A stretch of 64,000 bases of DNA, from NCBI RefSeq assembly GCF_018324205.1, contig NZ_AP023356.1, forward strand, positions 2,435,501-2,499,500, written 5' to 3'. Positions 34,535 through 43,096 of this stretch are shown here, in pieces. The notes below the pieces were generated by a model that saw only the letters and a list, made by a program, of their open reading frames with translations, had not been told where the DNA came from and did not search any database. A program made the position numbers and the translations under genes. Within the stretch, counting starts at the first letter, position 1. The number at the start of each line of letters is the position of its first letter. Source of the stretch: Actinoplanes ianthinogenes (GTDB lineage: Bacteria; Actinomycetota; Actinomycetes; Mycobacteriales; Micromonosporaceae).

Positions 34535-36727
34535 TCATCCGCCGGCCGGGCGGGACGACGGGATCGTCGGATCGTCGTCGCCGGGATGCCCCGGAACCTC
34601 CTGAGTCGTCTGGTCCTGCCCGGGCAACGAGACCACCTGGGTGCGATCACCGTCCCCGGTCTCGTCGATCACCAGCGCCCGGTCCGGGCCCGGCGACGGA
34701 ATCACCGTGGTCGTCTCCTCCGAGCCCTGCGTGATCACCGCAGTCTCCTCCTGCGCCAGGCCCGGCGGAATCACCGTCGTCGTCTCCTCCGAGCCCCGCC
34801 CCATCACCGCGGCCTCCTCCTGCTCCGAGTCCGGCGGAAGCGCCACCGCCTCCTCCTGCCCCGAGTCCGGCGGAAGCACCACCGCCTCCCCCTGCCCCGA
34901 ACCCTGTGGAAGCACCGCGCCCTCCTCCTGCTCCGAGCCCTGCGGAAGCACCGCGCTCTCCTCCTGCTCCGAGCCCTGCGGAAGCACCACGGCCTCGTCC
35001 TGCGTGATCACCGCAGCCTCGCCGTGCTGCGAACCCTCCGTGATCCCCGCGGTCTCCTCCTGCTCAGCGCCACCCTGATCGCGCACACTCCCGGAGCCGG
35101 TCGAATCCGCACCCGCCGCCCCCTCCGCATCGCCGGCCGGCACTGTCTTCGCCGCCTCGCCAGCCCCAGCCGCGGCACCACCCAGCAGGACAGTCGGCAC
35201 CGTCGTGTCGTCGTTCGGTGGGACGGCGGACCCGCCACTTCCCGCGGACGCCGACCCGGGCTCGGCGTCCGCGTCAAGCGGCGTCCCCGCCAGCCGTCCA
35301 CCGCCTCCGGACACCTGTCCGAACGATGTCGTCGGCGGCTCGCCGTCGCCCCGGCCCTCCGGAGTCTCGCCACGCGGCTGGCCGGTGGAATCCGACGCCG
35401 GCTCACCACCGTGGTAGTCCGACCACACCGGCCGCACCCCCGGCGTGATCACCGCGGTCTCGCCGGGCGTCCCGAGCGGCCCGGGATCCGTCGACTCCTC
35501 AGCGCGCGACACATCCGGAGACCCCGGGGAAGCGGAGGGCGTGCCCGCGGACCCGCCGTAACCCGCCGTCCGGCCGAAGCCCGGAATGAAATGCAGCCCG
35601 TCCTCGCCCGGCGACGGGATCACCTGGGTCTCGTCATCGGGTCGTGCCGCATAGCCCTGCGCCGCAGCCGCCCGGCGCTGGTCAGCGGCCCAGGCCTCCC
35701 GCTGCCGCCGCTCGATCTCCGCCCGCCGAGCCTCCTCGGCCCGCCGCCGCTCCTCGGCCTGCCGGGTCTCCTCCGCGCGCCGCTCCTCCTCGGCCCGCCG
35801 AGCCGCCGCAGCCTGGCGTGCCTCCTCGGCCTGCTTGGCCTCCGCGAGACGACGCGCCTCCTCCGCCTTCCGCTCCTGCTCGGCGCGACGCGCTTCCTCC
35901 GCTTTCCGGTCCTCCTCGGCCCGCCGTGCCTCCTCCGCCTTCCGCGCCTCCTCGGCCCGGCGTGCCTCCTCCGCCTTCCGCGCCTCCTCGGCCCGGCGCT
36001 CCGCCTCGGCCCGCGCCTCCGCCTGCCGGGCACGCTCCTCGGCGAACGCCCGCGCCTGCTCCCGGATCGCCGCCGACTCCACCGCCGCCCGGTCCAGCCA
36101 CCCCTCCCAGCGCTGCTGCATCGGCCGGACGAGACCGCCGCCCACCCCCACGATGATCACGCCGGCCACGGTGACCAGCACCGTGATCAGCAACGGGCGG
36201 GTGACCGTGGTCGCGATGCCGACCTGGTCCAGCCCGGCGATCACGCCGAGCGTGATGATCACGGCGGCGACCGCTTTGGCCAGCACCCGCGCATAGCCCA
36301 ACTCGCCGAGGGCGTTGCCGATCAGGTCGTGGGCGGCGCCGGCCACGGCGATGGCGGCCACCACGATCACGATCGCCACGAAGAGCTGTGGCAGCCAGGC
36401 GATCAGGGTGTTGAGCAGGGTGCTCACCTGGTTCGGCCCCCACAGGCCGAAGGCGAGCTGCAGGGTGATCAGCAGCACCAGCCAATATGCCAAGCGGGCG
36501 CAGAGTGCCACCGGGTCGGTGCCGCGCAGCAGGCGACCGGCGAGCCCGTGCTGGGCGGCCCGGTCCAGGCCGACCCGGCGCAGCGCCTTCGCCGTGATCG
36601 TGCGGGCCAGCCGGGCCAGCAGCCAGCCGATCAGCAGCACGGCGACGAACGCCAGTGCCACCGGAAGGTAAAGCACCAGGGACCGCCACATGTCGCTCAG
36701 TCCACGGCTCAACCCGTCGCCGGTCAT
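34535..36727 (-). CDS. Mechanosensitive-channel-like membrane protein with a long repetitive cytoplasmic tail
   Basis: A 730-aa protein. Residues ~15-215 hold about five transmembrane helices of the conserved TM-helix type found in CmpX/MscS-related proteins (VALAFVAVLLIGWLLARLAR; ALGELGYARVLAKAV). Residues ~225-350 form an uninterrupted Glu/Ala/Arg/Lys helix with EEARKAEEARRAEE repeats, TolA-like. Residues ~355-730 are low complexity with many copies of a short motif of the type E-[TA]-x-V-[IL]-P-x-x-[GS], such as ETQVIPSPG, EAVVLPQGS and ETTTVIPSPG. No MscS beta domain is visible, so ion-channel function is uncertain. Confidence 0.8.
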   Translation of the reverse strand: MTGDGLSRGLSDMWRSLVLYLPVALAFVAVLLIGWLLARLARTITAKALRRVGLDRAAQHGLAGRLLRGTDPVALCARLAYWLVLLITLQLAFGLWGPNQVSTLLNTLIAWLPQLFVAIVIVVAAIAVAGAAHDLIGNALGELGYARVLAKAVAAVIITLGVIAGLDQVGIATTVTRPLLITVLVTVAGVIIVGVGGGLVRPMQQRWEGWLDRAAVESAAIREQARAFAEERARQAEARAEAERRAEEARKAEEARRAEEARKAEEARRAEEDRKAEEARRAEQERKAEEARRLAEAKQAEEARQAAAARRAEEERRAEETRQAEERRRAEEARRAEIERRQREAWAADQRRAAAAQGYAARPDDETQVIPSPGEDGLHFIPGFGRTAGYGGSAGTPSASPGSPDVSRAEESTDPGPLGTPGETAVITPGVRPVWSDYHGGEPASDSTGQPRGETPEGRGDGEPPTTSFGQVSGGGGRLAGTPLDADAEPGSASAGSGGSAVPPNDDTTVPTVLLGGAAAGAGEAAKTVPAGDAEGAAGADSTGSGSVRDQGGAEQEETAGITEGSQHGEAAVITQDEAVVLPQGSEQEESAVLPQGSEQEEGAVLPQGSGQGEAVVLPPDSGQEEAVALPPDSEQEEAAVMGRGSEETTTVIPPGLAQEETAVITQGSEETTTVIPSPGPDRALVIDETGDGDRTQVVSLPGQDQTTQEVPGHPGDDDPTIPSSRPAGG

Positions 36728-36817
36728 CCGCCCTCCCTCGCTCCGCGCAGCACGCCGGTCGGCGCCTCTGTCGAAACTCTAGGACTCGGGTGTACCACCA
36801 GCCCCCGACAAGAACTC

Positions 36818-37786
36818 TCAGGAGCAGGCGACTCCATCGATCGCGCAACCGCCCGGGACGATCGCCGGCACGGTGTCCAGGGTGAACCCGAAGCTCACCG
36901 AGCCGCCGGCCCGCACCGACCCGGCCGACGGGCGGAACGTCACGCTCGACCCGGCCTGCGACATCGACACCGACCCGGAGGTCACCGAGACCGCCTCCCC
37001 GCCCGGTACGGTCAACGCCACCGTCCAGTCCACGGCCGCCCCGGTCCCGCTGTTCACCACCTGCACGCTCCCCCGGTACCCGGAGTCGTCCAGGGCATAG
37101 CTGTACCGAGCGGACAGCGATGGCGTGCCGGTGATCGGCGCCGCACTGGTCGGCTGGCCCCCGTGGCCGCCGGTGGGAGTGGGCTTGCCGATCCGCACCC
37201 GTGCCGAGGCGGAGGGTGAGGGCGAGGGCGAGGTCGAGACGGACGCCGACGGCGAGGCGGACGCCGACCGGCTGCGCGTCGGCGAGGCGGAGACCGAGGT
37301 GGCCGCCGTGGCGGCGGGGACGATGTCGTTGACCGGGTGCTCGTCGGGCACCGCGATCGCCGCGCCGGCGGTCGGAACGGGCCCGGCGGAGGCCGTGGTG
37401 GCGGGGTCGTCGCCGGTCATCGCGTAGGCGCCGGCCGACAGGAGCACGGCCAGCCCGGCACCGGCGACCACCACCAGCCGGCGGCGCCGCGAAAAGGGCG
37501 CACGCCAGAAAAACGCACGTCGCGGAGAAGGCGCGGGCCGCGAAGAAGCTATATCCGGAATATCGGAAGCAGGCCCGGGATCCAAAGCCACAGATGACGC
37601 AGCCACCACCGGCCGCCCGGGCGACCCGGGGTACGAATCCGGCACCGCCGGCATGGTGCGAGTCTCGGCCGCCTGCGACCAGCCGTCCAGCTCGGCCCAC
37701 CGCCGCCGCGTCAGCGCGTCCTCCACCGGCGCGCCTGATCCCGGCCCCGGCACCCGGACCGGCAGCGGCTCCCCTCGTTCGATCAC
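36818..37786 (-). CDS. Membrane-anchored protein with C-terminal CBM2-like carbohydrate-binding domain
   Basis: A 322-aa protein: a cytoplasmic N-terminus of ~90 residues, one transmembrane helix (RRLVVVAGAGLAVLLSAGAY, about residues 101-120), a Ser/Pro/Thr-rich linker with SASPS repeats, and a ~100-residue beta-sandwich at the C-terminus (LSARYSYALDDSGYRGSVQV; VDWTVALTVPGG; GGSVSFGFTLD) resembling the CBM2 cellulose-binding family. No catalytic domain is attached, so it may tether cells to polysaccharide or sense it. Confidence 0.75.
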   Translation of the reverse strand: MIERGEPLPVRVPGPGSGAPVEDALTRRRWAELDGWSQAAETRTMPAVPDSYPGSPGRPVVAASSVALDPGPASDIPDIASSRPAPSPRRAFFWRAPFSRRRRLVVVAGAGLAVLLSAGAYAMTGDDPATTASAGPVPTAGAAIAVPDEHPVNDIVPAATAATSVSASPTRSRSASASPSASVSTSPSPSPSASARVRIGKPTPTGGHGGQPTSAAPITGTPSLSARYSYALDDSGYRGSVQVVNSGTGAAVDWTVALTVPGGEAVSVTSGSVSMSQAGSSVTFRPSAGSVRAGGSVSFGFTLDTVPAIVPGGCAIDGVACS

Positions 37787-37941
37787 GGGCGCGACTATAA
37801 ATGATCAATAAACACGCAGGTCAGATCGAGTAGTCACGCAGTGTGACGCACTGCGGGGGCAAGTCCCGGCACTCCGTCAAGAATCGGACGGTCGGCCGGT
37901 GCGACATCGTACAAACGGCCCACTCGGGATAGTCTTTCTGC

Positions 37942-40065
37942 ATGGTCGGCTCGGGAGCGGCTCGCCCGCCAGCGATCTCCACGCTGCCCGTGCAGTCCAC
38001 GGGAGCCAAGGGCTGCGCGTCCCTGGTGCACGCCCACGACTGGTCCGGCACCTCGCTGGGCCCTGTCGATCGGTGGGATCCGGCCGTGCGCGCGGCCGTC
38101 GACCTGCTGCTCGAGTCCCCGGTGCCGATGATGCTGGTCTGCGGGCCGGACTGCGTGGTGCTCTACAACGACGCCTACGCCGAGGTGCTGGGCGGCCTGC
38201 ATCCGGGCGCGCTCGGCCGGCCGGCCGTGGCGGCCTTCGGCGAGGCGTGGGACCAGCCGGGCATGGGCGACGTGATCGGCCGGGTGTTCCGGACCGGTCA
38301 TCCGGTGCTGGAGCCGGAGAGCCAGATGACGGTGCGCCCGGGCGGCGCGGAGCCGGCCTTCTACACCCGCGGGCACTCGGTGGTCCGCGACTCGCACGGG
38401 GCGATCGCAGGGGTGCTCACGGTGGCCGCCGAGACGACCCAGGTGATCCACCGATTGCAGAGCCTCGGTGAGCTGACCGCACGACTGGCCGGAGCACTCA
38501 CCATCGACGACGTCACGCGCGTCGTCCTGACCTACGCGATGGCCTCCTTCGATCTCGACCACTGCGCCCTCGCGGTCGACGACGGCAGCTCCTACCGCTA
38601 TGTCCGCCGGATCCGCGGCGAGATGCTGGACGAGGCGGACGAGCGCCTGCCACCGGTCTGGCGGCAGGTCGGCGCCGACCCGGCGGCGCCGCTGGTGGCG
38701 GCGGCCGAGTCGGGCCGGGCCACGTTCGTCGCCGACGGCGAGCCGCTGCGCGCCATCGCGCAGGACCGGCACGAGCGGCGGGTCCGCTCGCTGGCCGCTC
38801 TCCCGTTGCGCACCCCTTCGGTACGCGGTGCCCTCACCATGGGTTTCCGCCGGGCACACGCCTGGCTCCCGGCCGAGCGCGCCCTCCTGCGGGCCGCCGC
38901 CGAGCTGGTGGCCCAGGCGGCCGAGCGCGCCCGCCGCTTCGAGGCCCAGCACGGCACGGCCCAGCTGCTCCAGCGCAGCATGCTCCCGGAGCACCTGCCC
39001 GAGCTGGACACCTTCCGGATCGCCGCGCGCTACGACGTCGGGGTGGACGGCAACGCCGCCGGCGGGGACTTCTACGACGCGTTCCGGCTCACCGACGGCC
39101 GGCTGGCCATGGTGCTCGGCGACGTGGCCGGGCACGACGTGCGCGCCGCCGCGGTGATGGGCCAGGTCCGGGCGGCGCTGCGGGCGCTGGCGCTGACCGA
39201 TCCGGCCCCGCCGAGCGTGCTGGCCGGCCTGGACCGCCTGGTCGGCTCCCTGGGCGCCGAGTCACGGAACGAGGAGATCTTCGTGACCGTCGTCTACGGC
39301 GTGCTGGACCCCGCGGACGGCTCGATCACCCTGGCCAGCGCCGGGCACCCGCCGCCGGTGCTGCGCCGGGCCGGCCTGGCCGGTGAGCCGGCCACCGCCG
39401 AGCTGGTGAAGGTGCCGCCCGGCGCCCCGCTCGGCCTGGGTGGCCGCTGGCAGACCGGCTCGCTGACGCTGGAGCCGGGCGACACGATCCTGATGTACAG
39501 CGACGGCGTGGTGGAGCGCCGCGGCCGCCCGCTGAACGCCGGCCTGGACGCCCTGGTCACGGCCGCCGCCGGGTCACCCAGCGGCGACCCGCGCAACATG
39601 TGCTCGCTGGCCACCGCCGCGGTCGAGGGCACCACCGACGACGACGTGGCGGTGCTCGCGGTCGAGCACGCCCTGGCGATGAGCCGGTCGGCGACCATGC
39701 AGGTGGCCGCCGAGCCGACCGGCCCGAGCCGGGTCCGGCAGTGGATGACGACCCGGTTGCGCGAGTGGCTGGTGCCGGAGCCGGTGATCGGCGCGGCGAT
39801 CCTGTGCACCAGCGAGCTGACCACCAACGCGCTGCTGCACGCCGGCACCCCGGCACAGGTGCACATCGACCTGAACGCGGAGCGGCTGCTGGTCTCGGTG
39901 GCCGACACCGGCACCCGGGGCAGCGTGATCCGGGCGCGCACCGACGCGCTCGCCAGCCGGGGCCGCGGGCTCGGCCTGATCGAGGAGTTGAGCGACTCGT
40001 GGGGCACCGATCCCACGGTCCGTGGTTCCACGGTCTGGTTCGAGATGTTGCTCAACAGAGAGTGA
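37942..40065 (+). CDS. PAS-GAF-SpoIIE phosphatase-HATPase regulatory protein
   Basis: A 707-aa cytoplasmic signalling protein. Order: PAS-like domain (about residues 50-155), GAF domain (~170-325), PP2C-type SpoIIE/RsbU phosphatase (~335-545; metal motifs NAAGGDFYD, GDVAGHD, MYSDGV) and a C-terminal RsbW-like HATPase (~565-700; ELTTNALLHAG, VADTGTRG, RGRGLGLIEELSD). Such proteins control anti-sigma-factor antagonists, here with phosphatase and kinase in one chain. No partner gene is adjacent. ATG at 37942, promoter in the 155-bp divergent gap with the CBM2 gene. Confidence 0.9.
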   Translation: MVGSGAARPPAISTLPVQSTGAKGCASLVHAHDWSGTSLGPVDRWDPAVRAAVDLLLESPVPMMLVCGPDCVVLYNDAYAEVLGGLHPGALGRPAVAAFGEAWDQPGMGDVIGRVFRTGHPVLEPESQMTVRPGGAEPAFYTRGHSVVRDSHGAIAGVLTVAAETTQVIHRLQSLGELTARLAGALTIDDVTRVVLTYAMASFDLDHCALAVDDGSSYRYVRRIRGEMLDEADERLPPVWRQVGADPAAPLVAAAESGRATFVADGEPLRAIAQDRHERRVRSLAALPLRTPSVRGALTMGFRRAHAWLPAERALLRAAAELVAQAAERARRFEAQHGTAQLLQRSMLPEHLPELDTFRIAARYDVGVDGNAAGGDFYDAFRLTDGRLAMVLGDVAGHDVRAAAVMGQVRAALRALALTDPAPPSVLAGLDRLVGSLGAESRNEEIFVTVVYGVLDPADGSITLASAGHPPPVLRRAGLAGEPATAELVKVPPGAPLGLGGRWQTGSLTLEPGDTILMYSDGVVERRGRPLNAGLDALVTAAAGSPSGDPRNMCSLATAAVEGTTDDDVAVLAVEHALAMSRSATMQVAAEPTGPSRVRQWMTTRLREWLVPEPVIGAAILCTSELTTNALLHAGTPAQVHIDLNAERLLVSVADTGTRGSVIRARTDALASRGRGLGLIEELSDSWGTDPTVRGSTVWFEMLLNRE

Positions 40066-40268
40066 CGACGCGCACGCGAAGACGATTTTCGATCCAGTTA
40101 CTGACAGTTCCTAACGTGAACGTTCTTCCACAACCACGGTCAGGATCACCTGGATCACTCACCCACTTACGCTAGGTAACTTAATACTGCTCTAAACCGG
40201 ACAATGAACCGTGCGGTGTTCACGAAGCGTTATCAGTGCCGTAGAGTGCTCAGCAACTGGGGACGTCC

Positions 40269-41048
40269 ATGATGGAGCGGCACATGCGGATCAGAGGGTA
40301 TGCACCACTAACACCCTGTTGGGTGGAGTTGGCGAGTGCGGATCCTGCGCGAGCGGCGCAGTTCTACGGAGAGTTGTTCGGCTGGGAGTCAGCCGGTGAC
40401 CGCTTCAAGCTCAACGGGCGGGCCGTGGCGGGGCTCACCCGCAGCGGGGCGAACCGTCCCGACGGGTGGCTCACGCACCTGAGCACACCCGATCTCGAGG
40501 AGACATTGGAGCAGGTGGCGCTCTCCGGCGGCACCTGCCTGAGCCACCCCGCCGACGCGCACGGGGGGCGCCGGGCGATCGTGGCCGACCCGGCGGGCGC
40601 GGTCATCGGGCTCTGGGAGCCGGCCGACTTCGCGGGGGCGCAGGCGGGCGGCGAGCCGGGCACCATGTCGTGGCCGGAACTGCTCACCGACGACCCGAGC
40701 GCCGCGGCCCTGTTCTACGGCTCCGCGTTCGGCTGGCTGCTGCGTCACGACTTCGGCGTCGGCGAGTGGCTGAACCAGGCGCACGACGCCATCGCCGGTC
40801 TGGCCTCGGGTTACCGCGGCGCCTGGTGGCGGGCGGCTTTCCAGGTCGAGGACATCGAGGCGACGGCGGAACTCTGCGAGCGCCTGGGCGGTGCGCTCAT
40901 CGCGGAGCCGGCCGAGGCGGGGCTGTCCGAGTTCGCCGAGTTGCGGGACCCGTTCGGCGCGCGCTTCACGGTCGCGGCGCCGGTGCACCACCCGGTCGAG
41001 TTGACCGTTTCGCTCGGTTCGCTCGGCGGGCTGCCCGCTTTCGAGTGA
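40269..41048 (+). CDS. VOC-family protein, two-domain glyoxalase type
   Basis: A 259-aa protein with two tandem vicinal-oxygen-chelate domains: the first opens TPCWVELASADPARAAQFYGELFGWE, the second MSWPELLTDDPSAAALFYGSAFGW. This matches the fused VOC proteins common in Streptomyces and relatives. Substrate unknown. ATG at 40269 or 40272 are both possible; the 203-bp upstream region contains a TAGAGT hexamer at about 40244 that could be a -10 box. A strong terminator follows. Confidence 0.87.
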   Translation: MMERHMRIRGYAPLTPCWVELASADPARAAQFYGELFGWESAGDRFKLNGRAVAGLTRSGANRPDGWLTHLSTPDLEETLEQVALSGGTCLSHPADAHGGRRAIVADPAGAVIGLWEPADFAGAQAGGEPGTMSWPELLTDDPSAAALFYGSAFGWLLRHDFGVGEWLNQAHDAIAGLASGYRGAWWRAAFQVEDIEATAELCERLGGALIAEPAEAGLSEFAELRDPFGARFTVAAPVHHPVELTVSLGSLGGLPAFE

Positions 41049-41065
41049 CGGCGGTTTCATCGCGG

Positions 41066-41096
41066 AAAGGCCGGCCCTCCGGGGCCGGCCTTTCGC
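41066..41096 (+). terminator. Rho-independent terminator after the VOC gene
   Basis: A perfect 12-bp AAAGGCCGGCCC/GGGCCGGCCTTT stem with a 4-nt loop; the A/T ends make it effective in both directions. The following ~200 bases up to the MarR promoter hold no gene. Confidence 0.85.
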
Positions 41097-41300
41097 ATGC
41101 GGCCGGCTGACGGACCAGCCACGCCGGACCGGCGATTTCCGGTACGCGTAGAGCGCCACCGGCCACCGCGCGTGCGGCATCGGCCGCTCGCCGCCGCGAT
41201 CCTCCGCAACGGGCCGCATCAGCCCGGCACTGCCTCGCGGTCGTGCGGGACAGCGGACGTCGCGTCGAGCCACGGGACTGTGCCCAGCCGTACAAAATAG

Positions 41301-41312
41301 TTTTGATTTGAA
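41301..41312. promoter_or_regulatory. Possible MarR autoregulation site
   Basis: TTTTGATTTGAA differs at two positions from the two TTCAGATTTGAA boxes in front of pirin, and lies a few bases before the MarR start codon. Autoregulation is inferred from this similarity. Confidence 0.4.
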
Positions 41313-41317
41313 GAAGT

Positions 41318-41770
41318 ATGCTTTCCGGCATGGCCGAACCGCTCAGTGAGAGTCAGTTGCAGCACTGGCGCACATTCGTGGAGAGCTCGTGGGCGCTGCA
41401 CACGACGCTCGAGGACGAGCTGCGCGCGGCGACCGGACTGAGCATGAACGACTACCACGTCCTGGTCGCGCTCGCCGAGGCGCCCGGGCGGCGGATCCGG
41501 ATGGGCGAGCTGGCCAGCCGGCTGGTGCTGTCCCCGAGCCGGGTCACCTACCAGATCAGTTCCATGGTCAAGCGCGGCCTGGTCGAGAAACAGAGCTGCC
41601 CCGACGACAAGCGTGGCTTCGAGGCCGTGCTCACCGAGCAGGGCCTGACCGCGCTGCGCGAGGCCGCGCCGGCGCACCTGGAGACCGTCCGCCGCAGCTT
41701 CATCGACCACCTGGACGACGAGGAACTGGCCATCGTCGGCCGCGTCTTCGCCAAGATCCGGAAGGCCTGA
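41318..41770 (+). CDS. MarR-family transcriptional regulator
   Basis: A 150-aa winged-helix regulator: LSMNDYHVLVALAEAPGRRI (helix 2-3), the recognition helix in MGELASRLVLSPSRVTYQISSMVKRGLVEK, and wing CPDDKRGFEAVLTEQG. ATG at 41318 or 41330. It is followed after 101 bp by the pirin gene in the same direction; the gap carries two copies of a MarR-type box. The usual MarR-pirin pairing suggests that it represses pirin and itself, responding to phenolic or redox signals. Confidence 0.9.
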   Translation: MLSGMAEPLSESQLQHWRTFVESSWALHTTLEDELRAATGLSMNDYHVLVALAEAPGRRIRMGELASRLVLSPSRVTYQISSMVKRGLVEKQSCPDDKRGFEAVLTEQGLTALREAAPAHLETVRRSFIDHLDDEELAIVGRVFAKIRKA

Positions 41771-41793
41771 CACGAGACGGCGCTCACTAGTTC

Positions 41794-41832
41794 TTCAGAT
41801 TTGAAGCTAAACCCTAGTGTTTCAGATTTGAA
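41794..41832. promoter_or_regulatory. Two MarR boxes upstream of pirin
   Basis: The near-palindrome TTCAGATTTGAA occurs twice, at 41794-41805 and 41821-41832, centre to centre 27 bp, between the marR stop and the pirin Shine-Dalgarno. Spacing and symmetry fit binding of two MarR dimers. Confidence 0.65.
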
Positions 41833-41871
41833 AGAGCTACGCTGAAGGCCTCGAAGTCAGGAGGGCTCGAA

Positions 41872-42117
41872 ATGCCTGCGATCACCGTTGATGACGTCCT
41901 CGTTCTGCCCCGTCTGCCGAAACTCGACCCGATCGCGACGGAGTACCGCCCGGTTCGCCGCCTGACGACCGCGCCCAAGGGTTTCGAGGGTGAGGGTTTC
42001 CCGGTCCGGCGGGCGTTCGCCGGCGTGCCGCTCACCGAGCTGGACCCGTTCATCCACCTGGACCAGATGGGCGAGATCGACTACGCGCCGGGCGAGCCGA
42101 ATAGGTCTCACCACTAG
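41872..42117 (+). pseudogene. Pirin, N-terminal part, interrupted by the prophage
   Basis: The first 76 codons (MPAITVDDVLVLPRLPKLDP ... LDPFIHLDQMGEIDYAPGEP) are a normal pirin N-terminus, a cupin-fold iron protein of about 230-320 residues. The sequence then switches to phage DNA and ends after NRSHH with a stop. The expected continuation in pirins is KGTPWHPHRGFETVTY, which holds metal-binding histidines, so the product cannot be active. A strong Shine-Dalgarno (AGGAGG) precedes the ATG. The missing 3' part should lie beyond the right end of the prophage. Confidence 0.9.
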
Positions 42118-42120
42118 TGC
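42080..42120. other. attL: attL: left prophage attachment junction
   Basis: Host pirin sequence (CTACGCGCCGGGCGAGCCG) changes to unrelated DNA after the dinucleotide AA at 42100-42101. In the phiC31 attB of Streptomyces the homologous pirin segment has its crossover at the same AA (TT on the other strand). The right half, AATAGGTCTCACCACTAGTG, also loosely resembles the phiC31 attP arm (AGGT..C.CCA). Exact limits need attR or the unoccupied host site. Confidence 0.8.
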
Positions 42121-42136
42121 AGTAGTCCGCGACGCC

Positions 42137-42163
42137 GCCCCCTCGCAGGTCAGGGGGCTCTTT
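42137..42163 (+). terminator. Terminator just inside attL
   Basis: GCCCCCT/AGGGGGC (7 bp, 8-nt loop) followed by TCTTTGC. It would stop transcription arriving from the truncated pirin gene. Confidence 0.7.
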
Positions 42164-42210
42164 GCTGTCCATAGCGGTCGACTAGCGCGCGGAAACTAGG
42201 CTCGCACGCC

Positions 42211-42828
42211 ATGACGCGCTCATGGACGAGCCTCGCTCTCGTCGCCGCAGTAACCCTCATGATCACCGGATGCGGCTCAGGCGCCGCGGACGCGGACGAC
42301 GCCACCAAGGCAAGCGCCAACGAGACGGTCGCGGTGCCGGACCTCGTCGGCGACACGATGGATACGGTCCTCGGCCAACTCGACAAGGCGGGCCTCGCCG
42401 CAGAGGCCACGACCCCGATCGGGGATAGCGACTGGTCGGCTGAAGCGGTGGCCGTGAGCACGACTCCGGCCGCCGGCACTCAGGTCAAGCCCGGCACAAC
42501 GGTCAAGATCCTGGAAGCCCGGAAGGGCGAGATCGTCTTCTTCGCGAAGGCGATGCCCAACCTGATCGGCACGCAGTGGGACGGCGCCCCGTCGGGCGCG
42601 ACCGAGGATGTCAACCTCTACTTCGAGGTCACCTCGCGGAAGCCAAAGGGCAACGAGAAGGCCGGCACAGTCGTCGCCCAGGACCCGAAGGTCGGCGCGA
42701 AGCTGAAGTTTGGCCAGACCATGCGCGTCACGGTGGTCGACTGGCCGGAGGACGGCGGCCCTGGCGCCTCGATCGACATGCCAAACGTGGACCTGCCGAA
42801 TGTCTGCCGACACACCAAGTGGTGTTGA
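42211..42828 (+). CDS. Prophage lipoprotein with two PASTA domains
   Basis: A 205-aa precursor with signal peptide and lipobox ITGC (acylated Cys21). The mature protein has two PASTA-like repeats: VAVPDLVGDTMDTVLGQLDK (about residues 38-103) and AMPNLIGTQWDGAPSG (about 110-180). PASTA domains bind peptidoglycan precursors or fragments. It lies between attL and the integrase, separate from the virion genes and insulated by its own terminator upstream, as expected for a gene expressed in the lysogen. A role at the cell surface, such as altering susceptibility to other phages, is inference. Confidence 0.8.
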   Translation: MTRSWTSLALVAAVTLMITGCGSGAADADDATKASANETVAVPDLVGDTMDTVLGQLDKAGLAAEATTPIGDSDWSAEAVAVSTTPAAGTQVKPGTTVKILEARKGEIVFFAKAMPNLIGTQWDGAPSGATEDVNLYFEVTSRKPKGNEKAGTVVAQDPKVGAKLKFGQTMRVTVVDWPEDGGPGASIDMPNVDLPNVCRHTKWC

Positions 42829-42998
42829 TCCGAGGCGGGCCGCAGAAATGCGGATCGAGGCGCTGCAAAGTTCGTCCGAAACACCCTCGGCAGGGGCTGA
42901 GCCGAAGTCTGGCACGTCTGGCCCGTGAGCTGGCGTGACAGCCGGTGCGTATACCTATGCATCCGACCCGCGCATAGATATGCGGTCTTGACCGCTGT

Positions 42999-43004
42999 TT
43001 GACA
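42999..43004 (+). promoter_or_regulatory. Candidate -35 box of the small membrane gene
   Basis: A consensus TTGACA lies 93 bp before the start at 43097; the hexamer 17 bp downstream (AATCCT) is a poor -10. A nearby cluster of TATGC/GCATA half-sites (about 42955-42983) could be an operator. The 268-bp gap between the lipoprotein and this gene otherwise shows nothing. Confidence 0.3.
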
Positions 43005-43096
43005 AGCCACCGAAGTCTCGGAATCCTGCGGAGCAGGGCGGAGTCAGCCTTCGACGGTTCCTCCAAAGGGGAGGACTGTCCGAGAAAGGCCCCGCG

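Noticed and set aside
34502..37219. 905-aa plus-strand open frame full of RLL/LRR-like repeats
   Set aside because: Antisense to the repetitive channel-like gene; the apparent repeats are the reverse image of its Glu/Ala/Arg helix.
42080..42210. tRNA gene as integration site
   Set aside because: No cloverleaf is visible; the junction is clearly inside a pirin reading frame and the integrase is a serine recombinase.
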